This document shows, piece after piece, positions 41,701 through 51,236 of a DNA stretch of 64,000 nt. Within the stretch, counting starts at the first letter, position 1, and each line of letters opens with the position of its first letter. Origin of the DNA: Antedon mediterranea (Eukaryota; Echinodermata; Crinoidea; Comatulida; Antedonidae); assembly GCF_964355755.1 (NCBI RefSeq), contig NC_092671.1:4041001-4105000 (forward strand), given 5' to 3'. A model generated the notes under the pieces. The model was given only the letters and a program-made list of their open reading frames with translations. It did not search any database and had not been told where the DNA came from. The position numbers and the translations under genes were made by a program.

Positions 41701-44700
41701 CGAGATATGAGGAAGAGCTGGATACAAGTGTCTACAAAGCTATCAAAACGGTGGATGATGTTAAAAAACAGGTACAACAATCTCCAACCTTGCCAATTTT
41801 TTAAAGCTCTGTCTACACTCTCAAACTAATATGATAAGAAGTGTGATGTCCCAAAATATGGTAGTGGTATTCCTAAATTTGGTAGTGATGTGACATCATC
41901 ATGTCCATATATAGCCACATCATAATTTTTTGTCACATAAAGTTTGATAGTGTAGACAGAGCTTAATGTGACATATTACCTATTTTCATGTTCTGGGCTC
42001 AAATCCTTCAAATCCTTTTTTATTTTCGTGTTTGTAAAGAGTGTAAATATGACATTAGCAACCTCGGCAATAATAAGGAATAAACAAACAAAATAATTCA
42101 CATCTTCTTAATGAATAAATTTACATACATGAATAAATTATCCTTGTATTTACAAAAAGGCAATTACCGTCCTGTGCATATTTAATTTGGATATAATTTT
42201 AAAATAATTAGTTATGAATACTAATGAGAGGTTTAGCCTTTTCATATTTTGTAAATAATCCACAATTTTGGTTGTTTTTGTAATTAACTTTTTTAATCGG
42301 TTTAGTTTTAATTGAAATAATTGATTGTAATATGTTGAGTGATTCCAACATAGTTAATAGGATATGTTTTGTGTACAGTAGGTGGAGGATTTCATTGACT
42401 TTAAAGTTTAACATTTTAAATTGATTTAAGAGTAATCTAAAGGTCTGTCTACATTATCAAACTAGTTCGATAGATACCCATGCACACCTGGATACAGAGG
42501 GGCAAACATGAGTAAAGTTTCTTGCCTATAGGACACAAGCAATGCGACTAGCATTGGATTCGAACCCAACACACTGCGCCCCCACATTTTCTTACTCTCC
42601 ACTTACTAGACATACAGTTGTTAAAGCTTTCAACAATTTGGATTTTTTTTTTCATATTTAGCTTCAAATGACAGCACTAAGTCAAGCAGAGGAAATATTT
42701 AGGAGTAGAGACCAAGACGAGTTAACAAGTAAATTAAAGGAAGCGGCTACGTTTGGACAAATTGACAGGGTTCAGAGTTCAGCTGAAAAATTCATGCAAT
42801 ATTCAGAGCAATTACAGGAGGTATATATTCATTGCTCCCCACCTTGACCTAGTTTTAGTGGTTTATAGGTCCAGACTGATGACACATCAGTTGACCTGAC
42901 CTAATTTGGTTGTTTGTTGTCACATAAGTTGGTCTCTCTCAGGCAAAGTCAATGCATATTTCAACTGAACAGTCTGATGTTCCCAATCATGAGGATAACT
43001 AACCAACCAAGTAACAAGTAAAAGCTAATTCGTAGTATGCTATTTAAGCCTACTTACACACGTTGCCTGACTTGTGTTTTTATTTTTCTAGGCCTGTAAG
43101 TTGATGCGTCATGTAGCATCTAAACCACCGGTTGCAATTGGCCTGGAAAATGCAGAAAATAACATGATTAAATTAGCGCCACAGGTAATTATAACTATTT
43201 ATATGTATTAAGTTTTCTAAAGTCCATGCAGAATCGATTTGACCCATCCGTAAAAGTCCATGCAGAATCGATTTGACCCATCCGTAGAAGTCCATGCAGA
43301 ATCAATTTGACCCATCCGTAGAAGTCCATGCAGAATCAATTTGACCCATCCGTAGAAGTCCATGCAGAATCGATTTTACCCATCCATAGATGCAGTAGAT
43401 TTGTATAATCAACAAACTTTCTTTCTCTATTTAGTTGTATTTGCATTAAAACAAATTATAATTAAATAGTAATATTTGGGTTACAGATTTTGTTTCTTTT
43501 TTATTTTAAAAAGTATTTGTGTCTAGCTTTATTAGTCTACTTTCATTTGCATCATATTAAGGTTTAAAATGGTAACCATGCCAACGTAACAACAAATGCA
43601 AACAATCGTAATTGCCCTATGAATTTCTTGAAGGTTTTTTTGTCCAAAACTGCAACTTTGGTCACTGTTATGATTTTCCTAAATTTCTTTTTTTTTTTAT
43701 TTCTAATCGTCATATTTTACTTTTTACATTTGTTATTGATCATAAATTTCAAAATGAATAACTTTAGTTTCATATGCCATAATTGAAAAGCTTCATTAAA
43801 TATAGCATTAAATAAATTCATGAATTAAGTTTCACATGCATAATATTAAACATAAACACTCAACCAACTTGGCATGATTTATTTTATCTTAAATATTTTA
43901 CGAAGCACAAAATTTAAAAGCATTCTTACAATCTTATCGATCAAATTTGATATAGAAAAAGGTATTCGTTGATGAATAAATTTGAAATGTTTAGGAAATT
44001 CATTGGAGTTTTCAATATACGATCGGAAGTAATTGTTTATGTTCTGAACTTTGTTTATTACGGCAATTAGAATAATTCAAAGTACAAATAAAACTATATT
44101 GTATTGTTTAAACTATTATGTATTTAACTGTGCTTTTTATTATCTAATTAAAACAAAATCTTAAAGCAAAAAAATGCATTAAATTAAAGGATTCAAACCA
44201 ACCCAACAACAAGTTGCAGTTGTCCTTCAAATCCCTGTCTAACAAACTTTTGTTAGCAACTTAAGAAGTTAATGCAAGACCAGTCGGAACACCTAGTACT
44301 GTACGATCAGTCATATTTCTTTTCTGAACAATTATGATTGCTCTTGCTCCAGTTTTTTTTATAAAATTTGTAAGGGTTACACAGGAACTGGAAAAGTTCA
44401 ATCCATCACAGTTTAGGCTACACAGATTTTTGAGAACCGTAATAAGGACAAACTAATTGACCATTACAGTATTTGATGACTGACCTTTGACAATACTAGG
44501 TCAAAAAATATTTATCAGACAAATTCTCAGACTGTTTTAATTGACCAATTACCTGTAATAGATTGTTGGTATTTTTACATTATTACCGGTTCCCCTTTTT
44601 ACTTCAAAATGTTTGCATGAAAAATGTTCATTTATCATAATTTTGCAGCTAGTAACAGCGTTCTCGACGTTCGCAATAAACCCTACCAGTAAAATTGCAA

Positions 44701-47700
44701 AAGAAAACGTAGATGTTTTTAGCAACACGTGGCAATGGCAGGTGAAAGAGATTAATATGATCATGAAAGAAATAACGGACACTTGCACGGGCAGAGCTAG
44801 TAAGTATATGTGTTGTTCCTTTGTAAACAGCTACATTATATTTTCTTGTGTAACAACCCATTTTTCCCAAAGCAGGGGTTGTAATGTATATAGTTTACCA
44901 CTCAAACAAAACATAGATCTGTCTTCAACAAACAATAAATAAAATTTGTTTTACAAAAAAATAATTTATAAATGAACACTTGCACTGATGTTGGGCTAGT
45001 GTTGACTGAAAGCTCTGCTAATTTTTCTGGCTGTTTTTACTTTATTTTTTATTTATTAGCTTTTTGCTTATTTTATTTTGTATCTCCATTAAAATCCAGC
45101 CACTGATACACACAGCATTATCATTTTTTCAGTAATTTGCCTTTGGCTTTGTATAAATGATAATACTGTATATTTCACCATTCACACAAAGCATTCGTAT
45201 GTTTTATGTCTTCCTTACATAATGCACATGACACCCCATACTTTACTCAACGATAATTGCTTGTTGATTAGCAAGTTGTAGACAATCTTCCTTATGTTAT
45301 AACCTTTGTTGATTGACATATGTCAGTCACAGTATCTCTGTCAGCTTGTGTATCGATCACTGCAATGCAATCTGATGATACTGACAAGTTGTAAGTGTAA
45401 TTAAATCTGTAATTAAACAGGCAGAACTATTATAGTGTATTTTTGTAGATGCGGTTTACTGTATAATTAACCTGAATGTGTCTTCTTTCCAAGTACTTGT
45501 CACTGTTTTAAAAGATTTTATTTTATTTTTTTAAATTAGTCTGTTGTATCGAAGACTTAAATATAAAGTATAAAAATTAAAGAAGCCTGCATCTATTTCA
45601 AGTACTATTACTGTTTCAAAGATTTTGTTGTTGATATAAATTTGTATAAAGAGAGAGACAACCCTATTAAGGGGAAACAACGTTGTGGAACAAACAAGGG
45701 GAATATATGTTTTCACAGTAGTCAATGCAGTGGACACCACTATTAAGAGGACACTTTGTTAGGTCCAAATGGTTTCCCCTTAGCGTTCTATTGTATGTTT
45801 TATACCATACATGAATATGTTTATATTTTCTCATTTTACTTGTACAGTATAATATTACTAGTAGTTTGTTATTCATTATTATTTATAAAGTGCCTAGTAA
45901 CAGGAGGAAGTAATGTGAGCTTGGTTCGAGTTCAATATAACATTTATTTCATAATGGTCAATATAAAACATAGTATACAAAACATGCATTCAGTTTAAAG
46001 AAAAACTGATTGTAACGCCTCATAATATTATACTTTATAACAATACTGTAAACCATAAAATAAAATAATGTCTCAATTCATATCAACATTATTGACCTAG
46101 ATAAATCTATATTTGATAAAAATAAAACAATTTGAGGACAAGATTAGCCTTATTATCGCTAATGCATTCGTAAGTCCTGCACGCTTGAATTGCCATGGAA
46201 ACTGTCTCAGATGATTGGATTCAGATTGAGACAAATGAATTTCTTTATCCTTTAATTATTCATCATTTTCTCATTTTAGATCAGAAGCACGTTTATTTGT
46301 CACTTCCTCGACCAGGTGTAAGTAAAAGCTACTTATTATATACTCAAGGTTTTTATAATCTGTTGTTAGAACATCGTTATTATGTCAATTTTATCACCAT
46401 TAGTCTTAAATCTACATGTCAGAAATGATAACAAATTTGTTTTTCTCAGATTTTCAACAGACAATTAAAATACTGTATTGTTAAAATCATCACTATATTA
46501 ATCTTTATAGTACATGCACATTTATCTATCTACCTACCTACTACCAGTATTGCACTCTTAAGAGGTCATGTACTTCTTCTCCTGCGAGTTCTTGCACTCC
46601 TCCTACTAGCTCTTCCACTCCTCCTTTTAGCTCCTGCACTCTTTCTATGAGCAGTGCCTGCATTCCACTTGTGAGCTCTTGCACTCCTCTTTTGAGCTCT
46701 TTCACCACCACAAGTCGAGTGAGCTCTTGCAACCCTACAAGTCAAGTGAGCTCTTGCACCCCTACAAGTCAAGTGAGCTCTTGCATCCCTGCAAGTCAAG
46801 TGAGCTCTTGCACTCCTCGTTTGAGCTCCTGCACTCTTCTATGAGCAACGCCTGCACTCCACTTGTGAGCTCTTGCACTCCTCTTGCGAGCTCTTGCACT
46901 CCTCTTGTGAGCTCCTGCACTCTTCTATGAGCAATGCCTGCACTCCACTTGTGAGCTCTTGTACTCCTCTTGTGAGCTCCTGCACTCTTCTATGAGCAAC
47001 GCATGCACTCCACTTGTGAGCTCTTGTACTCCTCTTGCGAGCTCTTGCACTCCACTTGTGAGCTCTTGTACTCCTCTTGCGAGCTCTTGCACTCCTCTTG
47101 TGAGCTCTTGAATTCCTCCTGTGAGCTCTTACACTCCTCCTGCAAGATCATGCTGTCCTCCTGCAATCCTCCTCTAAGCCAGTGCACCTTTGCAAGTTCC
47201 CACAGTCCTCCTGTGAGCTCTTACACTCCTCCTGCAAGATCATGCTGTCCTCCTGCAATCCTCCTCTAAGCCAGTGCACCTTTGCAAGTTCCCACAGTCC
47301 TCCTGTGAGCTCTTACACTCCTCCTGCAAGATCATGCTGTCCTCCTGCACTCCTCCTCTAAGCCAGTGCACCTTTACAAGCTCCTACAGTCCTCATGTGA
47401 GCTCCTGCAGTCCCCCTATGAGGTCTTGCACGTCTTATGTTAGCTACACTCATATGAACTCTGACACTGCACTCTTCTTTATAGAAAACCCAAAACAAAG
47501 GGATGTTGATTTATGTGATTATTTTTGTTATTGGTTTCACAATAAAGTGAAATTATTGAAATCTTTTAATGCTGATTTATTTTATATAATTACAGAAACA
47601 TGGTACTACTATGAAATCATCTAGACCAGTTAAACTTGATGCAGAGGTAGGCATAACTATAAAGCTTTTACCTTGTCATTACTTAGCCAAAATATTCCTT

Positions 47701-49301
47701 TACTGAAGCTATATCTTGTTTTAATCTATGTCTAAGCAAAATAGTGTGCCATTCACCTAGTTCCATCCAATTTGCCAATCAAAATAGAGACAACTTTAGG
47801 TTTGGGTTAATTATTAAAGTTATTACTATTTTTATAGGAACAAGCCAGGATTGCAAAATTAGGATTAGAATTGAAGTTAATGACATCAGAACTAGACGTG
47901 GAAACAGATAAGTGGGAGGATGCGGAGAATGATATTTTAAAGCGAGCTAAGAACATGTCTAGTATGGCGTACTCAATGTATTTATTCACAAGAGGAGAAG
48001 GTCCATTAAAAACAACCCAGGATTTATTTAAGCAAGCGGAGGTAAGAGGTCAAATAGAGGTAAAATAATTATGGTAAAGACAGCTAATACACAAGCAAAA
48101 GTTATATAAACAATTTGCTCTCAAACCACAATTTAAAGATGTTTTATTGTGGTAAATAGCTAAAGCATCTCTGTATAGTAAATGAGACCAATTCATTTCT
48201 TACCATTTTAATAAACATTTCTTCCTTCTCTCATCAGTATTTTGCGGAGGAAGGTAATAAACTGTTTAGAGTTCTGAAAGATTTCAACAGCATGATACCA
48301 GAAGGTGGTCTGCTACCAGATCAGCTTGTACACCATCTACAGAGTTTACCATCGCTATGCCAACAGCTCCATTATACAACTAAGTCACCGTCACTTGGTA
48401 AAATACAGACATTTGCTAAGGTTTGTTGAAATGTTAGCTGCTTCGTACAATTATTGAAATTGACGATTGATAATTTTAGCAATAAGTCATAATCTATTAA
48501 ATTAAAGTTAAAAGTAATCATGTTGTTAATGTTACTACAGATAAGAAAAAAGTTGAGTTGTAAGAAATCACTAGATTAATCCTAATAGGATGACAACATA
48601 TGATTAACTAAACTTAGGGCCACAGCCACCATATAATTGATAAGGTTTCAACCTGACCCCTTTTTCACAGAGGCCTTTTTAAAACCCAGCACAGAGATTG
48701 TTATCTTTTCTTGTGACCACCTCACCACATTATTTCTTGTGGCTACAGCACTGTAACTAAATACAATCAGCAAAAGCATGGATCACAAACCCTGACCATT
48801 TGAAAGAGGGTTGAACAACAGAAACTTGTTCTATGATGTCATGAGGTGTTTAGATTATTAATTATAATCTCATACTTATTCTAGGTGAATGGGAGTATTC
48901 AAGAGACCAAGAACTTGTTAGCATCTATCAGCCAAATGCTTCCACTGTGCAATACTCTAGTAGTTAAAGTAAGTGAAGATTTTAACAAACTAGTGGGTAC
49001 CCTGGCTTTCACAATATTTTTGAACAAATCATATTTTAGGTCCTTTTTTTATAAATATATTATATTTAATTAATTTTTGTCAATCTGATTAAATAATTAA
49101 AATATGTTGTAATTTCAGTACAATATCAGGACTCCTCATTCTACCCATCCCATATGGAGGCACGGCGGTCCAGTAATGGAGACAAGGAGTAACGGCGACG
49201 ATTCAGACTCTGCAGCTAGTGTCCTTAGTACGAAGTCAGATGGCAGTCTTCTTCGCAATGTTAAGACCATCGCCAACATCGATGCGTTTGATCGCATATG
49301 A
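20783..49301 (+). CDS. CTNNAL1: Alpha-catulin, 16 exons
   Basis: Coding exons: 20783-20881, 33619-33808, 34387-34682, 36210-36299, 38378-38545, 41328-41531, 41685-41771, 42662-42820, 43092-43184, 44649-44799, 46280-46317, 47596-47646, 47838-48041, 48238-48420, 48885-48968, 49119-49301. They join in frame to 759 residues, close to human alpha-catulin (734). Strong family landmarks are ALEIKTKSIEQTLVPLV (residues 15-31), KVLLLADRVVIKQII, MVELAHLTGDRQNDLKDE, DFTDSAYTQHEQRERIL and NMSSMAYSMYLFTRGEGPLK. Catulin belongs to the vinculin/alpha-catenin superfamily of helical-bundle scaffolds; in mammals it binds the Rho exchange factor Lbc and IKK-beta and sits at the cell cortex. The last exon is Ser/Asp-rich and not obviously conserved. 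The donor at 48421 is GTTTGT, weaker than the others. Intron 1 spans 12.7 kb, as is common for a regulatory first intron. Confidence 0.95.
21489..21544. repeat. 27-bp tandem duplication
   Basis: Two near-identical units built on CACTGGCTAAACCCAGTGG, itself an inverted repeat (CACTGG/CCAGTG). Confidence 0.7.
21941..22087. mobile_element. MITE family 1, full copy
   Basis: TTAAACTCTGTCTACACTAT at the left and GATAGTGTAGACAGAGCTTT at the right; carries CCAAATATGG in the inner right arm. In CTNNAL1 intron 1. Confidence 0.85.
23463..23611. mobile_element. MITE family 1, full copy
   Basis: Both terminal arms are present, ending GTGTAGACAGAGCTTAA; the inner arms hold CCAAATATGG and CCATATATGG. In CTNNAL1 intron 1. 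Confidence 0.85.
24455..25138. mobile_element. Unclassified dispersed element with hairpin tail
   Basis: The right end has a short AAAC array at 25090-25107, then a small perfect hairpin, TACCTCC TTGGC GGAGGTA. A related TACCTCCGCC occurs near 24490 at the other side. The tail style is that of a widely dispersed animal repeat, but I cannot name its class. Confidence 0.4.
27209..27360. mobile_element. MITE family 1, full copy with altered core
   Basis: TTAAGCTCTGTCTACAC to ACAGAGCTTTA. The centre has a small insertion and has lost the right CCATATATGG. In CTNNAL1 intron 1. Confidence 0.85.
28602..28900 (+). mobile_element. SINE family B, copy 1
   Basis: GTGGCTGAGTGGAACCGTAA head, a body with AAGTCTTCTCGGATAAAGGA and a tail TTTGACTGAAGAGGTCAC then AT-rich. 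Same family as 50901-51236. Confidence 0.7.
30432..30584. mobile_element. MITE family 1, full copy
   Basis: AAAGCTCAGTCTACACTG at the left, GTGTAGACAGAGCTTTAA at the right, with CCATATATGG in the inner right arm. Lies 166 bases from the next copy in CTNNAL1 intron 1. Confidence 0.85.
30688..30718. repeat. Small perfect hairpin, 12-bp stem
   Basis: CATGGAGGAAAT and its exact complement ATTTCCTCCATG around a 7-base loop; the arm resembles that of the hairpin at 59037. Confidence 0.7.
30750..30919. mobile_element. MITE family 1, full copy with internal duplication
   Basis: TTAAGCACTGTCTACAG to GAACAGTGCTTTA. The core contains two versions of the AATATGGTAGTGAT segment, which explains its 170-base length. 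Confidence 0.8.
31358..31625 (+). mobile_element. tRNA-derived SINE, family C
   Basis: Head GGGTAGTCGAGCAGTTAGGA with B box GGGTTCAATTCCC, then a body with AGTACCTAGTTGAAAATACT and a stretch ending near CCAAGCGGTGATCC. In CTNNAL1 intron 1. Confidence 0.7.
32333..32505. mobile_element. Tigger/pogo-like non-autonomous repeat
   Basis: Starts TACAGTAGAACCTCTATTAA followed by GGGGACACTTTGG and later has TGTCCCCTGAATAGGGG. The CAGTAGAACCTC start resembles Tigger/pogo terminal repeats. The body is short and has no coding capacity. Confidence 0.5.
34041..34165 (+). mobile_element. SINE family B body fragment
   Basis: ACAAGTCCTCTCAGACAATG and the following GTTCAGTGCACAGAACCC are a worn version of the family B body. 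In a CTNNAL1 intron. Confidence 0.45.
35503..35650. mobile_element. Tigger/pogo-like repeat copy
   Basis: TTAGAACCCTTTATTGGGAC at the left and AAGGAATTCTACTGTA at the right are the two worn ends; the middle repeats 'CATATTCAGAGGACACCC'-type units. Confidence 0.5.
36300..38377 (+). other. CTNNAL1 intron with MITE family 2
   Basis: Intron between the exons ending 36299 and starting 38378. No exon seen inside. It holds a family 2 hairpin element at about 36630-36789; otherwise AT-rich unique-looking sequence. Confidence 0.5.
36630..36789. mobile_element. MITE family 2, diverged copy
   Basis: Contains GTTGACCAATAACAAGC and CATGATTGGTCAAATTAC and ends ACCAAGCTTTAG. Confidence 0.6.
38808..38945. 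mobile_element. Tigger/pogo-like repeat copy
   Basis: ACACCTCTATTAAGGGAGCA, then CAATCCTTGTTCAGGAGACA and AGTTCTATTGTA at the right. In a CTNNAL1 intron. Confidence 0.45.
39520..39930. repeat. TCATCA satellite with longer composite unit
   Basis: Runs of TCATCA alternate with a recurring TGTCACTTTTATCATTATCA segment, giving a composite unit of about 40-60 bases repeated roughly seven times. In a CTNNAL1 intron. Confidence 0.85.
41150..41290 (-). mobile_element. SINE-like relic with internal tandem repeat
   Basis: On the minus strand GGCTTGGTTTCCAATCC, then GTCCTGGGTTTAATCC, resembles the head of the SINE at 7490. Its downstream part has expanded as a 24-bp tandem repeat. Confidence 0.4.
41153..41247. 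repeat. 24-bp tandem repeat, about 4 units
   Basis: Units of the form GACACTAGGTCAAGATTGAA, drifting to GTCACTAGGACAAGATTGAA. Confidence 0.75.
41801..41966. mobile_element. MITE family 1, full copy
   Basis: TTAAAGCTCTGTCTACACTC to GTGTAGACAGAGCTTAA with a duplicated core segment. It starts 29 bases after the CTNNAL1 exon ending at 41771. Confidence 0.85.
42438..42472. mobile_element. MITE family 1 terminal fragment
   Basis: Only the left arm is left (GTCTGTCTACATTATCAAAC); it is cut off where a tRNA-derived repeat begins. Confidence 0.6.
42476..42581 (-). mobile_element. tRNA-derived SINE fragment
   Basis: On the minus strand GCAGTGTGTTGGGTTCGAAT gives a B box, followed by CTTGTGTCCTATAGGCAAG. 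It abuts a truncated MITE arm. Confidence 0.5.
43221..43390. repeat. 34-bp tandem repeat, 5 units
   Basis: Units start at 43221, 43255, 43289, 43323 and 43357 with AGTCCATGCAGAATCGATTT followed by GACCCATCCGTAGA; only a few substitutions. It starts 37 bases after the CTNNAL1 exon ending 43184. Confidence 0.9.
45650..45795. mobile_element. Tigger/pogo-like repeat copy
   Basis: CCCTATTAAGGGGAAACAAC at the left, ACCACTATTAAGAGGACACT in the middle and GTTCTATTGTA at the right. In a CTNNAL1 intron. Confidence 0.45.
46556..47445. repeat. GAGCTC-rich minisatellite, about 890 bases
   Basis: A core unit of about 21 bases (GTGAGCTCTTGCACTCCTCT) is repeated across the whole stretch. Inside are 27-bp units (46728-46805) and a 92-bp higher-order unit with TGCAAGATCATGCTGTCC starting at 47141, 47233 and 47325. 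Much GC-richer than its surroundings. In the CTNNAL1 intron between 46317 and 47596. Confidence 0.9.
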
Positions 49302-49569
49302 CATTACGACAGCTGCTAGCGTAATTGGTGGTACAGTATCATCCTTCATTTGCGTACACTTTTGTCCCGACAAAATTTGTGTTTTTCGAGGAAAGTCCCA
49401 GTGAATACAACATTCTGACCTCTAGGACTTTTATTTAGAAAATAACAATTTCAGATGTTATGGCAGTCGCAATATAGTACATTATTTTAGCAACAATGTT
49501 ACACATGTATGTAAATGAAGTGTTTGTAATTGAGGGATGTTACTGTACTCAACACTTTAAAATATGTTC

Positions 49570-49575
49570 AATAAA
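49570..49575 (+). other. Candidate CTNNAL1 polyadenylation signal
   Basis: AATAAA lies 269 bases after the stop codon. Others farther downstream (for example near 50259) could give longer 3' ends. Confidence 0.45.
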
Positions 49576-49655
49576 AACCAGTGTTTATTTAATGATGTAA
49601 TGACACCAGTTACGCTAGCACATACATGTGTAGTTTTAATGTATGTATTAGTGCG

Positions 49656-49732
49656 TGTTCACATGTGTGCCAATTCATGCATGTTCACATGTGTGCCAAT
49701 TCATGCATGTTCACATGTGTGCCGATTCATAC
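49656..49732. repeat. 26-bp tandem repeat, 3 units
   Basis: TGTTCACATGTGTGCCAATT followed by CATGCA, three times; just past the CTNNAL1 polyadenylation signal. Confidence 0.8.
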
Positions 49733-50900
49733 GTAGACACGGATTAGCATACACCAGGCGTATCTCGTCACATAGTGAAAAGTACCAAAACAGTTCTAGG
49801 CCAGTTGCTTGTTGCTAAATATAGCTTATCAAAGCTTTTACTTACATCTGACATTAGTCACCTGTCTTTGCTTTAGTTAAGCAAGTAACATGCATAGTGT
49901 GAACATACTCAACATTAAACAAACATGACCATATAGGAAACCAATGATAAAATATTAGCAAACATTGTTATCATATAAACGAATGAAACCAAATGAAATA
50001 GGACCATTATAGTTAGCTAGCTGTCATACCTGCTATGTAACTTCCAGTGTAGGCAATTAGAATAGGTCATAGGTTATAGGTCAAACCTCTAGGTGTGCCA
50101 GTATGAATACCAATTATGTGTACTTAATTTATTTGTATTAAAGTTTTTCAGGATATGGAGCTTATCTCTAAGGACAATGAACGACATTTTTATAATGGAA
50201 TCAAAATTCATGTACTTATTCCTAATATGGACCTTGAAATAGATGTTATATTCCAATAAAAGTTAGTAGGTTTATTTATAACTATGAATGTTTAAACATA
50301 TGTGGCAGGGAGCATTAATCATGTCGGCAATGATTTAAATTCAATCAATTTATTCGACCAATAAATATATCAATTCAAGCACAATGGTTTAAAAAAAAAA
50401 ATTTGATTAGTAAAGTAGTGTGAATTTTAATAAAGTTTAACATAATATTGTAAGTAGCCTCATACATAGCAACTTGGGGGGTTAAACCACTTTTTCAGAA
50501 TTATTTATGATTATCTTTCTTTCTTTCAAATATAGCTTTTTCATATAAAAATCTATTAATTTCACAGTACATTTCTTGATTAACTATATAAAAATATTAA
50601 TTTGTTAGTATATTAAATGTAATATATTCATATTAATTTCACAGTTATCCTATATTAAAATGTTTGCATTCAAATCTCTGAAACTGGACAAGAACGGGGT
50701 GGGGGCATGTCAGTAATATTTAGTATTCTAGTTTTCAAGGTTTTGGTTGTACACCTTTCAGGGTTCATACATGTTATGTTTTACTAGTAAAATTCTTCCT
50801 TTCATTAAAAAGTTAAAATTTTAATTAATTGGACACCATTTTATACAATTATGTTCCTGTGACATCAATATTATGTAAAACATTTAAAAAGTTTTTAGTT

Positions 50901-51236
50901 GTGAGTTGAGTGGCCGTTAGCAGTGAGTTGAGTGGCTGTGCGGTTAAGACAGTGGAACCGTAATTACATAGCCATAAAATCGGCAGGGGTTCGAGGCTCA
51001 CTCACTCCATGGTTCTGGTGGTAGAACGAGTCTTCTCGGATAAGGACTATAAACCATAGGTCCAGTGTACACAACTAGCTCGTGTGCACTTTAAAGAACC
51101 TAGTACATCTTTCGAGACGAGTAGGGGGTTACCCCGGTGTATTAGTACATCACAGCCACTGATCACCAACTGGGCCCTCTGGGAGACCAGTCTTTGACTG
51201 AAGAGGTCGCCCAGTATAAATATAAAACAAAACAAA
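50901..51236 (+). mobile_element. SINE family B, copy 2 (fullest)
   Basis: Head GTGGCTGTGCGGTTAAGACA and GGGGTTCGAGGCTC resemble tRNA A and B boxes. The body shares GAGTCTTCTCGGATAAGGAC, GTGCACTTTAAAGAACC and CTTTGACTGAAGAGGTCGCC with copy 1. It ends in an A-rich tail. Confidence 0.75.

Noticed and set aside
43221-43390. Regularly spaced repeats suggestive of a CRISPR array
   Set aside because: The units are directly adjacent with no spacers, and the DNA is a nuclear animal intron.
44549-44870. Minus-strand frames opposite a CTNNAL1 exon
   Set aside because: They are shadows of the exon at 44649-44799, whose plus-strand reading is clearly catulin.
46541-47624. Several open frames on both strands (up to 116 codons) in one place
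   Set aside because: They are produced by a minisatellite whose unit length is a multiple of three; no family resemblance and it lies inside a CTNNAL1 intron.
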